Assembly (NCBI GenBank): GCA_023433305.1
Contig: JAEZCZ010000135.1
Coordinates: 1 to 17,035 of the forward strand
Source: Pseudomonadota bacterium
GTDB lineage: Bacteria > Pseudomonadota > Alphaproteobacteria > Sphingomonadales > Sphingomonadaceae
DNA: 17,035 nucleotides
Direction of reading: 5' to 3'
The notes beneath the pieces are model-generated. The model saw only the letters and a program-made list of their open reading frames with translations, ran no database searches and was not told the DNA's origin. A program made the translations under genes and the position numbers. Positions 1 through 7,579 of this stretch are shown piece by piece. Each line of letters starts with the position of its first letter. Position 1 is the first letter of the stretch.

Positions 1-164
1 ATATCGTATCGAAGCGCGCTCCCGCAAGATGCGCGCGCCACTTCAACGGTTAACGCGCCCGAACGTGGCGGGCAAAACGCAGTCGGGCCCGGAAGCTTTC
101 GCCCCCCCGCCCCAACGGGCCGCCAAAGGGAGAGGAGAGCTTGGCGGATGGGAGACTGGTTCGC

Positions 165-908
165 TCAGGCGACCTTGGCGAGCTTCTCGGTCGCGACTTC
201 GACGCGGCCGGTCAGCGGCGCGAACGCCTCGTTGGCGAGCTTGAGGAAGGCCTCGGTGTTCTTCGAGCTGGTCGCGACGAGAGCGTCGAAGTTGCGGCGC
301 GCGATCTTGCCCTGAAGCTGGAACAGCTCGGTCGGGCTCTTCACGGCGGCGAGTTCCTTCACGTCGGCGGTCGCGGTCTCGTAAGCCGACTTGGCTTCCT
401 CGACGTAGCTCTTGCCGAGCGACTGCGCGCCGGCGGCGAAGATCTTGCCGCTCTCGACGAGCGCTTCGACGTTGCCCTTGGTGAACTCGGTCATCTCGGC
501 GGCGACTTCGGCGCCCTTCTCGTAGGCGGCCTTGGTGCGGGCCTGGAACTCACCGACCGCATCGGCGATCGGCTTGCTGAAATCGTTGGTCTTGGCGGTT
601 GCCATGATCTTGTCCTTCAATTCGGAAACGGTGGGGGTCACTGCGAACTTGGGCGCGGCCGGGGCGCGGCTCGAAGCCGGCCTTGTTCCTGGCGTTGCCT
701 TCTGCTTGGCGACCGCCTTCTTGGGAGCGGCCTTCCGGATCTTCTTGATCGGCGAAGCGGGCTTGCGTGCCTCCGCCTGCACGGCAACGGGAGTCTGGAC
801 CGGAGCCGGAGCCTCAGGAGCCTTGTCCGGGACCGGTTTCACTTCGGCCGCCGCCTCGGCATAAGCCTTCTCGGCGCTTTCGAAGCCCTTGCCTGACGAA
901 TCGGCCAT
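165..908 (-). CDS. Phasin family protein with basic N-terminal extension
   Basis: This is a polyhydroxyalkanoate granule-associated protein of the phasin_2 type, 247 aa. The ATG at 908 is chosen because GAGGA lies 5 nt upstream; a longer reading from 950 has no better support. Residues about 1-47 are Ala/Glu/Pro-rich. Residues about 48-87 form a Lys/Ala/Pro-rich linker (KKIRKAAPKKAVAKQK). Residues about 94-231 are the amphipathic helical phasin domain, with FQARTKAAYEKG and a FQLQGKIARRNFDAL stretch. Phasins coat PHA granules and control their number and size. The PHA synthase gene follows 478 bp away on the same strand, upstream of this gene. The basic linker resembles the histone-like tail of PhaF-type phasins, but here it precedes the phasin domain. 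The family call is secure. The linker's role is inference. Confidence 0.9.
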   Translation of the reverse strand: MADSSGKGFESAEKAYAEAAAEVKPVPDKAPEAPAPVQTPVAVQAEARKPASPIKKIRKAAPKKAVAKQKATPGTRPASSRAPAAPKFAVTPTVSELKDKIMATAKTNDFSKPIADAVGEFQARTKAAYEKGAEVAAEMTEFTKGNVEALVESGKIFAAGAQSLGKSYVEEAKSAYETATADVKELAAVKSPTELFQLQGKIARRNFDALVATSSKNTEAFLKLANEAFAPLTGRVEVATEKLAKVA

Positions 909-940
909 TCGAGTCCTCGCTTCGCTGTCCGCGACTTTGC

Positions 941-998
941 TGCAACGCACAAATAGGTGCAGTGCAGCGCGCAGTCAAGGAATTTGTGCAGTGCACAA
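941..998 (-). promoter_or_regulatory. Phasin promoter with three TGCA-type operator candidates
   Basis: Read on the minus strand, TTGACT (978-973) is followed after exactly 17 bp by TATTTG (955-950), a plausible sigma-70 promoter for the phasin gene. Three related short palindromes overlap it. The 15-bp TTGTGCAGTGCACAA (984-998) lies just upstream of the -35. TGCAGTGCA (958-966) lies between -35 and -10. TGCAACGCA (941-949) lies just downstream of the -10. PhaR repressors of alphaproteobacteria are known to bind TGC-rich dyads near phasin genes, so a PhaR-type regulator is the natural candidate. No phaR gene is in the window. Confidence 0.6.
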
Positions 999-1385
999 GA
1001 GGGCGCGACCTCGTTCGATCTGTCATCTTTCACGCCACACTCCCTTAGGGAAAAAAATCGCCGTTCAAGAATCGCGCGTGGGATCACCATCGGCACGGGC
1101 GTGTGGGAAGCGCAGGAAGCTCCCCAACCCAAGGATTTCCGCGCTATTCCGACCGAACCGGCGGCCTCGATGGCCGGTGCATCGGCTCGGCCAAAGCGAC
1201 CCCCGAGGGCAAGCGCGTGTCATCTTCCGAATCGGCGATTTCGTTGTCCGGGAGGTCGCGGGCGAGGCTGGATCCTGCGAGCGGCGATGATCGAGATGGC
1301 TGGACATCCGGCAGGGTAAAGCGGATTCCGCCGAAATAGGAAAGTTCTTTCTTTGTTCCCGCCCCCGCCGGCGGCGATGCCGCCT
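999..1385. other. Intergenic region between phasin promoter and phaC, no credible gene
   Basis: About 390 bp without a supportable coding region. Open frames here on both strands are short, rich in Arg, Pro and Ser, and have no recognisable domain. They look like chance frames in high-GC DNA. The phaC end carries a small hairpin, listed separately. I see no RNA gene or repeat. Confidence 0.5.
1370..1384 (-). terminator. Small hairpin immediately after phaC stop
   Basis: On the minus strand GGCGGC-ATC-GCCGCC forms a 6-bp stem with a 3-nt loop directly after the phaC TAG stop. There is no U-tract behind it, so function as an intrinsic terminator is uncertain. Confidence 0.3.
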
Positions 1386-3245
1386 CTAGCGCATCGCCAC
1401 GTATGTTCCGGGAGCATCGGCCAATATCTTGTCGCCGCGGCCGCCAGGCACGCGCTTGCCGGTGGCAGGCACGGTGCGCGGCGCCCGGGCCCGCAGCCAC
1501 TCCAGCCAATCGGTCCACCAACTTCCGGGGTGTTCGCTGGCGCCTTCGAGAAAGGCTTCGAGCGAACTCCCTGGCTCCCCGGTCCAATATTGATACTTGT
1601 TTGCGGCCGGCGGGTTGACCACGCCGGCGATGTGCCCGCTGCCCGCCAGCACGAAGCGAACGGGGCCCTTGAGGTGCGAGAGCATGCGGAACACGCTCCG
1701 GGCAGGGGCGATGTGGTCCTCGCGGCCCGCCTGGACGTAGGCGGGCGTTTCGATCAGGCGAAGGTCGATCGGGGTCCCGTCCGCCTCGAGCGCGTCGGGC
1801 TCGACCAAGCGGTTGTCGCGGTAGCAGTCGCGCAGGTATGCTTCGTGCCACTTGGCCGGCAGGTTGGTGACGTCGCCGTTCCAGTGGAGCAGGTCGAACG
1901 CCGGGTATTCCTCGCCGAGCAGGTAGTGGTTGACCACCGTATTCCAGATCAGGTCCGTGCCGCGCAGCAGGTTGAAGGTCGCGGCCATGTAGCGTCCGTC
2001 GAGATAGCCGCCCTGACTGGCCTGGCGCACCAGCTCGAGCTGCGCATCGTCCACGAACAGCTTGAGATCGCCCGCGAACTCAAAATCGACTTGCGCGGTG
2101 AGGAACGTCGCGCTCGCGACCTTGTCCGCTTCTCCCCGCCGCGCCTGGATCGCCAGCGTCGCGGCGAGCGTGGTGCCGGCGACGCAGTAACCGATCGCGT
2201 GGACCGAGGGCACGCCGAGCCGATCGCGCACCACGTCGATCGCCTCGATCTGCGCGCGGATGTAATCGTCCCACGTGACGTCGACGAGGCTCTCGTCGGC
2301 CGAACGCCATGAGACCATGAACACCGTCACGCCCTGGTCGACCGCCCATTTCACGAAGCTTTTCCGGGGGTTGAGATCGAGAATGTAGAAGCGGTTGATC
2401 CACGGCGGGAAGATCACCAGCGGCGTCGCCAGCACGGACTCGGTGGTGGGCGCATACTGGATGAGCTCGAACAGCGGCGTGCGGTGCACGACCTTGCCGG
2501 GCGTGGCGGCGATGTTCTCGCCGAGCCGGAATTGGCTGTCGTCGGTATGGGTGAGCTGGCCCTTCTCGAGGTCGCGCGCCAGCCGCTCCATGCCCAACGC
2601 GAGGTTCGCGCCCTGGGTCTCGATCGTGCGCTCGAGCACGATAGGGTTGGTGAGCGGGAAGTTGGCCGGGCTCATCGCGTCGAGCACGCTCCTGGTGGCG
2701 AAGCGGAGCTGCTCGCGTTCCTGCCCGTCGAGACCTTCGACCGCGTCGACCGCCTCGAGGATCCGCTCGGCAAGCAAGAGGTAGGTCTGGTGGATCAGCG
2801 CGAACACCGGCTGCTCGCGCCAGGCGGCGTCGGCGAAGCGCTTGTCCTGGCGCGGCAGGTGGACTTCGGGACCGTCGGGATCGGCGCGCGCGCCAATGCC
2901 GTATTGGGCGAGGACATTCTCCCACAGGGCCATGCCTTCTTCGACCAGCTTGGCCTGACGCGCCGGATCGAGCCAAGGCGCCTGCTGGTACCAGCCCTGC
3001 ATCATGCCCATCCACTGCGCCGGATCGGCGAAGAGCGGCACCGGCATTTCGGGAAGCGCCTGCTGCTGGTGGAAATCGAGCCACATCCGCTGCAGCTTGA
3101 GCGCCGCCTCGCCCCAATCGCCGGCCGCGTCACCGGCCCCAACGGCCTGGAAATTCGCCACCGCCTGACGCGCGGCCTCCCCCTGGATGCGCAACATCTC
3201 GGCAAAGAGGTCGGCAGCGGGCGGCGAAGCGTCGGTCTGGCTCAT
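1386..3245 (-). CDS. phaC: Class I poly(R)-hydroxyalkanoate synthase
   Basis: This enzyme polymerises (R)-3-hydroxyacyl-CoA into PHA at the granule surface. The protein is 619 aa, close to the roughly 590-640 aa of class I synthases. An N-terminal region covers about residues 1-240. The alpha/beta-hydrolase catalytic domain follows and carries the lipase-like box GYCVAG with nucleophile Cys354, the general base region GREDH with Asp510, and GSGHIAG with His538, so the triad is complete. The C-terminus APGTYVAMR matches the class I ending. The ATG at 3245 is preferred because MSQTDAS fits family N-termini. The 20-residue longer reading adds a Cys/Arg-rich stretch unlike the family. No strong ribosome-binding site is visible. 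The gene lies upstream of the phasin on the same strand and diverges from the aminotransferase gene across 159 bp. Confidence 0.95.
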   Translation of the reverse strand: MSQTDASPPAADLFAEMLRIQGEAARQAVANFQAVGAGDAAGDWGEAALKLQRMWLDFHQQQALPEMPVPLFADPAQWMGMMQGWYQQAPWLDPARQAKLVEEGMALWENVLAQYGIGARADPDGPEVHLPRQDKRFADAAWREQPVFALIHQTYLLLAERILEAVDAVEGLDGQEREQLRFATRSVLDAMSPANFPLTNPIVLERTIETQGANLALGMERLARDLEKGQLTHTDDSQFRLGENIAATPGKVVHRTPLFELIQYAPTTESVLATPLVIFPPWINRFYILDLNPRKSFVKWAVDQGVTVFMVSWRSADESLVDVTWDDYIRAQIEAIDVVRDRLGVPSVHAIGYCVAGTTLAATLAIQARRGEADKVASATFLTAQVDFEFAGDLKLFVDDAQLELVRQASQGGYLDGRYMAATFNLLRGTDLIWNTVVNHYLLGEEYPAFDLLHWNGDVTNLPAKWHEAYLRDCYRDNRLVEPDALEADGTPIDLRLIETPAYVQAGREDHIAPARSVFRMLSHLKGPVRFVLAGSGHIAGVVNPPAANKYQYWTGEPGSSLEAFLEGASEHPGSWWTDWLEWLRARAPRTVPATGKRVPGGRGDKILADAPGTYVAMR

Positions 3246-3316
3246 CGCGCACAAGCATACGCGCGATTGTTGCAATTGGGAGAGCCTGCGCGAGGCGGCG
3301 AGCACGGAAATACATC

Positions 3317-3328
3317 GCGCAATTGCGC
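3317..3328. promoter_or_regulatory. Perfect 12-bp palindrome in the phaC/alaC divergent promoter region
   Basis: GCGCAATTGCGC is a perfect dyad 71 bp upstream of the phaC start and 76 bp upstream of the aminotransferase start. Its midway position suits an operator acting on either or both divergent genes, but a chance palindrome is possible. No clear -35/-10 pair was recognised around it. Confidence 0.3.
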
Positions 3329-3404
3329 TTGGGCGCCGATTCCGTCACAGAAGTTGCGCCGCGAACGGTCGCGGCGAACCACAATTCCAACGGAACACGA
3401 GGTC

Positions 3405-4604
3405 ATGGATACCGATTTCTACCGCATCAAGCGCCTGCCGCCCTATGTCATCGCCGAAGTCAACGCGATGCGGGCAGCAGCACGCGCAAGCGGCAGAGAC
3501 ATCATCGACCTCGGCATGGGCAACCCGGACCTGCCGCCGCCCCAGCACGTGATCGACAAGCTGTGCGAAGTGGCCCGCGACCCGGACGCGCATGGCTATT
3601 CGCAGTCAAAGGGCATTCCCGGCCTGCGCAAGGCCCAGGCCAACTACTACCAGCGCCGCTGGGGCGTCGAGCTCGATCCCGAGAGCGAAGTCGTGGTCAC
3701 GCTCGGCTCGAAGGAAGGGCTCGCCAGCCTCGCCACCGCAATCACCGCGCCGGGCGACACGATCCTGGCCCCCAACCCGAGCTACCCGATCCACACCTTC
3801 GGATTCATCATCGCCGGGGCATCGATCCGTTCGGTCCCGACAACGCCGGACGAGCGCTATTGGGAATCGCTCGACAAGGCGATGAACTTCACCGCCCCGC
3901 GTCCGACGGTGCTGGTGGTGAACTACCCGTCGAACCCGACCGCCGAAGTGGTGGACCTGGCGTTTTACCAGCGGCTGGTCGACTGGGCGAAGGAGAACAA
4001 GGTCTGGGTCCTGTCCGACCTCGCCTATTCCGAGCTCTACTACAACGGCAAGCCGACTCCCTCGATCCTCCAGGCCAAGGGCGCCAAGGACGTGGCGGTG
4101 GAGTTCACCTCGCTGAGCAAGACGTTCTCGATGGCGGGCTGGCGGATCGGCTTCGCAGTCGGCAACAAGACGCTGATCGCCGCGCTGACGCGGGTGAAGA
4201 GCTACATCGATTACGGCGCGTTCACGCCGCTCCAGGCCGCCGCCTGCGCCGCGCTCAACGGGCCGCAGGACATCGTCGACCAGAACCGCGAGCTCTATCA
4301 CAAGCGCCGCGACGTTCTGGTCGACGCGTTCGGCCGCGCCGGGTGGGACATCCCCGCCCCGCCCGCGTCGATGTTCGCGTGGGCCCCGCTGCCTCCGGCG
4401 CTGAAGGACATGGGCAGCCTGGAGTTTTCCAAGCAGCTGCTGACCCATGCCGAAGTCGCGGGCGCGCCGGGCGTCGGCTATGGCGAGGACGGCGAAGGCT
4501 ATGTGCGCATCGCGCTGGTCGAGAACGAGCAGCGACTTCGCCAGGCGGCGCGCAACGTGAAGCGTTACCTGCAGAGCATGGGAGTGAACAGCTCGGCCGC
4601 GTGA
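3405..4604 (+). CDS. alaC: PLP-dependent aminotransferase, AlaC-like (alanine/glutamate-pyruvate type)
   Basis: This is a fold-type I class I/II aminotransferase of 399 aa, the normal size for the family. It probably interconverts pyruvate and alanine with glutamate as amino donor in the cytosol. Visible features are the N-terminal IKRLPPYV and DIIDLGMGNPD signatures shared with AlaC, NYPSNPTA (Asn177), SDLAY (Asp205, Tyr208), and SLSKTFSMAGWRIGF with the Schiff-base Lys239. Arg368 in GYVRIAL is the expected carboxylate-binding residue. The ATG at 3405 has GAGG about 2-3 nt upstream and gives the family N-terminus; the open frame continues upstream but only as the antisense of phaC. Close relatives are sometimes annotated as LL-diaminopimelate aminotransferase, which cannot be excluded by eye. 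Confidence 0.85.
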   Translation: MDTDFYRIKRLPPYVIAEVNAMRAAARASGRDIIDLGMGNPDLPPPQHVIDKLCEVARDPDAHGYSQSKGIPGLRKAQANYYQRRWGVELDPESEVVVTLGSKEGLASLATAITAPGDTILAPNPSYPIHTFGFIIAGASIRSVPTTPDERYWESLDKAMNFTAPRPTVLVVNYPSNPTAEVVDLAFYQRLVDWAKENKVWVLSDLAYSELYYNGKPTPSILQAKGAKDVAVEFTSLSKTFSMAGWRIGFAVGNKTLIAALTRVKSYIDYGAFTPLQAAACAALNGPQDIVDQNRELYHKRRDVLVDAFGRAGWDIPAPPASMFAWAPLPPALKDMGSLEFSKQLLTHAEVAGAPGVGYGEDGEGYVRIALVENEQRLRQAARNVKRYLQSMGVNSSAA

Positions 4605-4618
4605 CGGCCGGCGAACGG

Positions 4619-4646
4619 CCGGGCGGAGGTCCAGACTTCCGCCCGG
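4619..4646 (+). terminator. Strong hairpin downstream of alaC
   Basis: CCGGGCGGA and TCCGCCCGG form a perfect 9-bp stem with a 10-nt loop, starting 14 nt after the alaC stop. A smaller CGGCCG hairpin (4605-4621) overlaps its base. There is no U-run, as is common for terminators in high-GC genomes. Confidence 0.5.
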
Positions 4647-4760
4647 TCCGTCGAGCAACGGTTTGTCGCGGGCCGATTTCCTGTTACGCGACGCAACAGA
4701 GAGCACGCTGCCGATCGGCCGGAGAGTCGACGGCAGCCCCGTTTGAGAGGACGGCATCGA

Positions 4761-6185
4761 ATGGCGAATGGGGTCGCGAGCACGCCCGCGCATGGGCACG
4801 GCGGTACGCTCGACGTAGCGAAGTTCCTTCACGGGCTGCCGTTCACGCGCTTCCACATCCAGTTGCTGGTGATCTGCTCGCTGGTCACGTTCTTCGACGG
4901 GCTGGACTTCTCGCTGATCGCCTACACCCTGCCCTACCTGCGCGAGGGCATGGACCTGAGCGACGCGATGACCGGCTATGTCAGCTCGGCGGCGTTCGTC
5001 GGGCAGATGATCGGCTCGCTGGTCGGATCCTACATCGCCGACATCGTCGGCCGGCGTCCGGTGATCATCTGGTGCACGATCCTGAGCGCGTTGCTGACGT
5101 TCGTGACCGGCTTCGCCAACACGCCCGAGATGCTGATCGTGCTGCGCCTGATCGGCGGGCTGGCGATCGGCGGCCTGCTGGCGCCGGCGTGGTCGATCAA
5201 CATCGAGTCGATGCCGGCGGGCAAGAAGGCGCTGTCGGTGACGATCATCATGCTGGGGTTCAGCGCCGGCGCCGCGATGGCGGGGCAGGTGACCAACTTC
5301 ATCGCGCCTTACTATGGCTGGGAAGGGGTGTTCTTCTTCTGCGGCGCGGCGACCGGCGTGCTCGCCTTCGCGCTGCTGTTCACGATGCCCGAATCGGCCC
5401 GCTGGATGGTCGCCAAGGGCAAGCCTGCCTCCGAGGTCATCCCGGTGTTGAGCCGGTTCGAGCCGGGCCTGGCGAACATCGGCTATACCGAAGTGGTGCT
5501 GTCGGACGAGCGCAGGGACAGCAAGCGCCAGGACCCGCTCGCCAAGCTCATGGAACTTTTCCGCGGCACGCTGGCCTTCATCACGCCGCTGATCTGGGTG
5601 ACCTACTTCTGCTCTTCCTTCGCGATCTACCTGAAGGCCAGCTTCGGGGTGCTGTTCCTCGAGGAGCTGGGCATCGAACGCACCATGGCCGCCAACCTCG
5701 GCTCGATCGGGGGCATTCTGGGGGCGATCGGCGGCGTGCTGCTGCTGTGGCTGACCGAGAAGCGCGGACCGGCCTGGATCGCGATCGCTCCGCTGCTCGG
5801 CATACCGCTCGCGCTGTGGATCGGATCGGGCTGGTTGCTCGGTGGGCCGCTGTTCATTCCGGTGATCCTGCTCGGCTCGATCATGATCGGGACGGGCCAC
5901 GCGGCGGTGATCTCGATCACCAGCGTCTATTACCCGAGCGCGGTGCGTGCGACGGGCGGCGGCTGGGCGAGCTTCATGGCGAAATTCGCCGCGGTGGCCG
6001 CGCCGATCCTCGGCGGGTACTACTTCCTTGCCGACAAGAATGCCGTGCTCGACGGATACCTGTTCACCGGCCTGTGCCTGGCGGGCGTGGTGATCGGGTT
6101 GCTGGCGCTGTCGGTCTTCGCCAAGCGCCTCGTGGCCGAGCAGGCGGCAGAGCCGAGCGGCGAGCCCGCGGCCGCGGGGGCGTGA
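4761..6185 (+). CDS. MFS transporter, aromatic acid:H+ symporter (AAHS)-like
   Basis: This is an inner-membrane secondary transporter of 474 aa with about 12 predicted membrane segments. The first segment holds FFDGLDFSLIAYTLP (DGLD at residues 46-49), matching the DGxD signature of PcaK-type AAHS carriers. The loop between segments 2 and 3 has the MFS motif A GSYIADIVGRRP (from about residue 89). PESARWMVAKGK closes the first half and leads into the central loop. The ATG at 4761 is preferred over one six codons upstream because GAGAGGA precedes it at a usable distance. The gene stands alone between a terminator-like hairpin and tRNA-Cys, with no catabolic genes nearby, so the substrate (benzoate-, hydroxybenzoate- or sugar-acid-like) is unresolved. 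Confidence 0.85.
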   Translation: MANGVASTPAHGHGGTLDVAKFLHGLPFTRFHIQLLVICSLVTFFDGLDFSLIAYTLPYLREGMDLSDAMTGYVSSAAFVGQMIGSLVGSYIADIVGRRPVIIWCTILSALLTFVTGFANTPEMLIVLRLIGGLAIGGLLAPAWSINIESMPAGKKALSVTIIMLGFSAGAAMAGQVTNFIAPYYGWEGVFFFCGAATGVLAFALLFTMPESARWMVAKGKPASEVIPVLSRFEPGLANIGYTEVVLSDERRDSKRQDPLAKLMELFRGTLAFITPLIWVTYFCSSFAIYLKASFGVLFLEELGIERTMAANLGSIGGILGAIGGVLLLWLTEKRGPAWIAIAPLLGIPLALWIGSGWLLGGPLFIPVILLGSIMIGTGHAAVISITSVYYPSAVRATGGGWASFMAKFAAVAAPILGGYYFLADKNAVLDGYLFTGLCLAGVVIGLLALSVFAKRLVAEQAAEPSGEPAAAGA

Positions 6186-6209
6186 TGGTTCGATGCCCGT
6201 TGCGCGCCG

Positions 6210-6231
6210 GCGCCCCCTAGGCTAGGGGCGC
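6210..6231 (+). terminator. Hairpin between MFS gene and tRNA-Cys
   Basis: GCGCCCC and GGGGCGC form a 7-bp GC stem around an 8-nt loop (CTAGGCTA), starting 24 nt after the MFS stop and ending 6 nt before the tRNA. An alternative pairing CCCCTA/TAGGGG is also possible. There is no U-tract. Confidence 0.4.
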
Positions 6232-6237
6232 GCCTCC

Positions 6238-6311
6238 GGCCCGATGGCGGAGTGGTTACGCAGAGGACTGCAAATCCTTGCACGCCGGTTCGATTCCGGC
6301 TCGGGCCTCCA
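6238..6311 (+). tRNA. tRNA-Cys (GCA)
   Basis: A full cloverleaf is readable. The acceptor stem is GGCCCGA/TCGGGCC, the anticodon stem GAGGA/TCCTT surrounds the loop CTGCAAA, and the T arm is GCCGG-TTCGATT-CCGGC. The discriminator U is followed by encoded CCA. Anticodon GCA at 6270-6272 reads Cys codons. The 3' end is the probable integration target of the island beginning 32 nt downstream. Confidence 0.97.
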
Positions 6312-6326
6312 CCTTTTCAAGAATTT

Positions 6327-6347
6327 CGCCTTATTTGAGGCGTTTAT
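6327..6347 (+). terminator. Possible tRNA-Cys terminator
   Basis: CGCCT-TATTTG-AGGCG followed by TTTAT is a 5-bp stem with a short T-rich tail, 16 nt after the tRNA. It overlaps the integrase stop codon and could serve both convergent transcripts. The stem is short. Confidence 0.35.
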
Positions 6348-7579
6348 GCGGATTTAATGTCTAACCCATCCGGAAGGTTAGACATTAGACCCTCCGATTC
6401 CCACCGATTGAGCGCATCCATGGCAGTCTTCGCCATCATGTCCTCGCGCTCCTCAGGCGGCGAATTTTCCCACTCGGACAACTGCTCGATAGCCTGACGA
6501 GCCAGTCGCGCCTGGTTCGCCGCGCGCGTATAGAGTTCGATCTCGTCGTCACGGACATGGCCCGACACGCTCTTCATCGTTTTGTTCGGCATTTCGAGCT
6601 CAGCCATCCGGCGCAGCGTCGCCTTGCGTAACCCGTGCGCGGTACAGTGCGGCAGCTTGGCTTCGTCGCACCACTGGCGAAACTTGTTGCCGAAGCCCTT
6701 CCTTGAAAAGGGGCGGCCGTGCGCGTTCACGATGAAGCACATATTGCCTCGACTGGGCGGCATGGCGACGATCGCTTCGAGCAACTGCGGTGCGATGGGC
6801 AGCTTTAGCACCGCCCCCGTCTTGCTCTGCGTAATTTCGAACCTGCCATCGCGGATGTGCTGGCGGCCGAGATGCATCGTGTCGACACCGCGCTGATCGG
6901 TCCAGAGGATGATTTCCAGCGCCAGCCGGGCCATCGTGCCAAGGGAGTGACGTTGGCGATACGTAGTGATTTCCGCTTCCGTCCAGCTATGGAACCCTTT
7001 GCTACGCTCGCCAGGAGCAGCGTTGACTCGCGCGACATCCTCCATGGGCGATTTCTCGATCATCCCCAACTTTGAGGCGAAGGCAAACAAACGAACGAGT
7101 TCCTTTCGCAGCTTACGTGCCGCTTCAATGCCACCCTCATGGCGACCAGTTTTGGCATTGATGGACTTCACGCGACGCTTGGCGATGATAGCTTCGATGT
7201 GATCAAACCGGATGTCCTTGACCGGCCGAGCCTCTCGGCCGTTGAAGAAGCCGCGGTCGAGCACGGAGCGAATCTTTTCTTGCGTAGTCGCGGTTGGTCC
7301 GAGCCGTGACGGCAGCGCATAATACCTGCGCCTCAGATCGCCCACGGAGCCCGGCAAGGCCCCACCCGATGCAGCCTGATGTGGGACCGCATTTGCAGTC
7401 TCGGGGGTATTGAACTTGCGATATTCCTCGCGGAACTCCTCGGTTCCAAGCGGCGCGGTAAAGTAGCCTCCCGCATAGCCCGCGCGCCGGAAACGCAGAT
7501 GTTCTTTGCCATGACGGTCGCGAAAACTGCTGACATATCGAGGAAGGAAGCGGTTGCTCCGCAGCCGACGCTTGGTCAT
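6344..7579 (-). CDS. Tyrosine site-specific recombinase (island integrase)
   Basis: This integrase probably inserts and excises the adjacent element at the tRNA-Cys 3' end. The protein is 411 aa. About residues 75-185 look like the SAM-like core-binding domain. The catalytic domain follows with every expected residue visible: Arg230 in TDQRGVD, Lys253 in TQSKTG, His315-x-x-Arg318 in AHGLRKATL, His341 in VSGH and Tyr350 in LYTRAAN. The ATG at 7579 is chosen because GGAG lies 8 nt upstream; it overlaps the TGA of the preceding small gene (ATGA). Transcription runs towards the tRNA and the stop is 32 nt from its end, the standard arrangement of tRNA-targeted genomic islands. The protein appears intact. 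Confidence 0.93.
   Translation of the reverse strand: MTKRRLRSNRFLPRYVSSFRDRHGKEHLRFRRAGYAGGYFTAPLGTEEFREEYRKFNTPETANAVPHQAASGGALPGSVGDLRRRYYALPSRLGPTATTQEKIRSVLDRGFFNGREARPVKDIRFDHIEAIIAKRRVKSINAKTGRHEGGIEAARKLRKELVRLFAFASKLGMIEKSPMEDVARVNAAPGERSKGFHSWTEAEITTYRQRHSLGTMARLALEIILWTDQRGVDTMHLGRQHIRDGRFEITQSKTGAVLKLPIAPQLLEAIVAMPPSRGNMCFIVNAHGRPFSRKGFGNKFRQWCDEAKLPHCTAHGLRKATLRRMAELEMPNKTMKSVSGHVRDDEIELYTRAANQARLARQAIEQLSEWENSPPEEREDMMAKTAMDALNRWESEGLMSNLPDGLDIKSA

Noticed and set aside
141..896. 251-aa plus-strand open frame opposite the phasin gene
   Set aside because: It is the antisense of the phasin coding region, rich in Gly, Leu and Arg with no domain; the minus-strand phasin explains the sequence.
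1065..1307. 80-aa and neighbouring short open frames between the phasin promoter and phaC
   Set aside because: Ser/Arg/Pro-rich, overlapping on both strands, with no start signal.
2484..3404. Upstream extension of the aminotransferase frame into the phaC region
   Set aside because: This part is antisense to phaC. The family N-terminus and the ribosome-binding site both fit the ATG at 3405.
3606..5900. 764-aa minus-strand open frame
   Set aside because: Antisense to alaC and the MFS gene, Arg/Gln/Asp-rich, no recognisable domain.
3323..6220. 965-aa plus-strand open frame
   Set aside because: It runs out of frame across alaC, the intergenic gap and the MFS gene. Its Arg/Ala/Gly-rich composition is typical of high-GC shadow frames.
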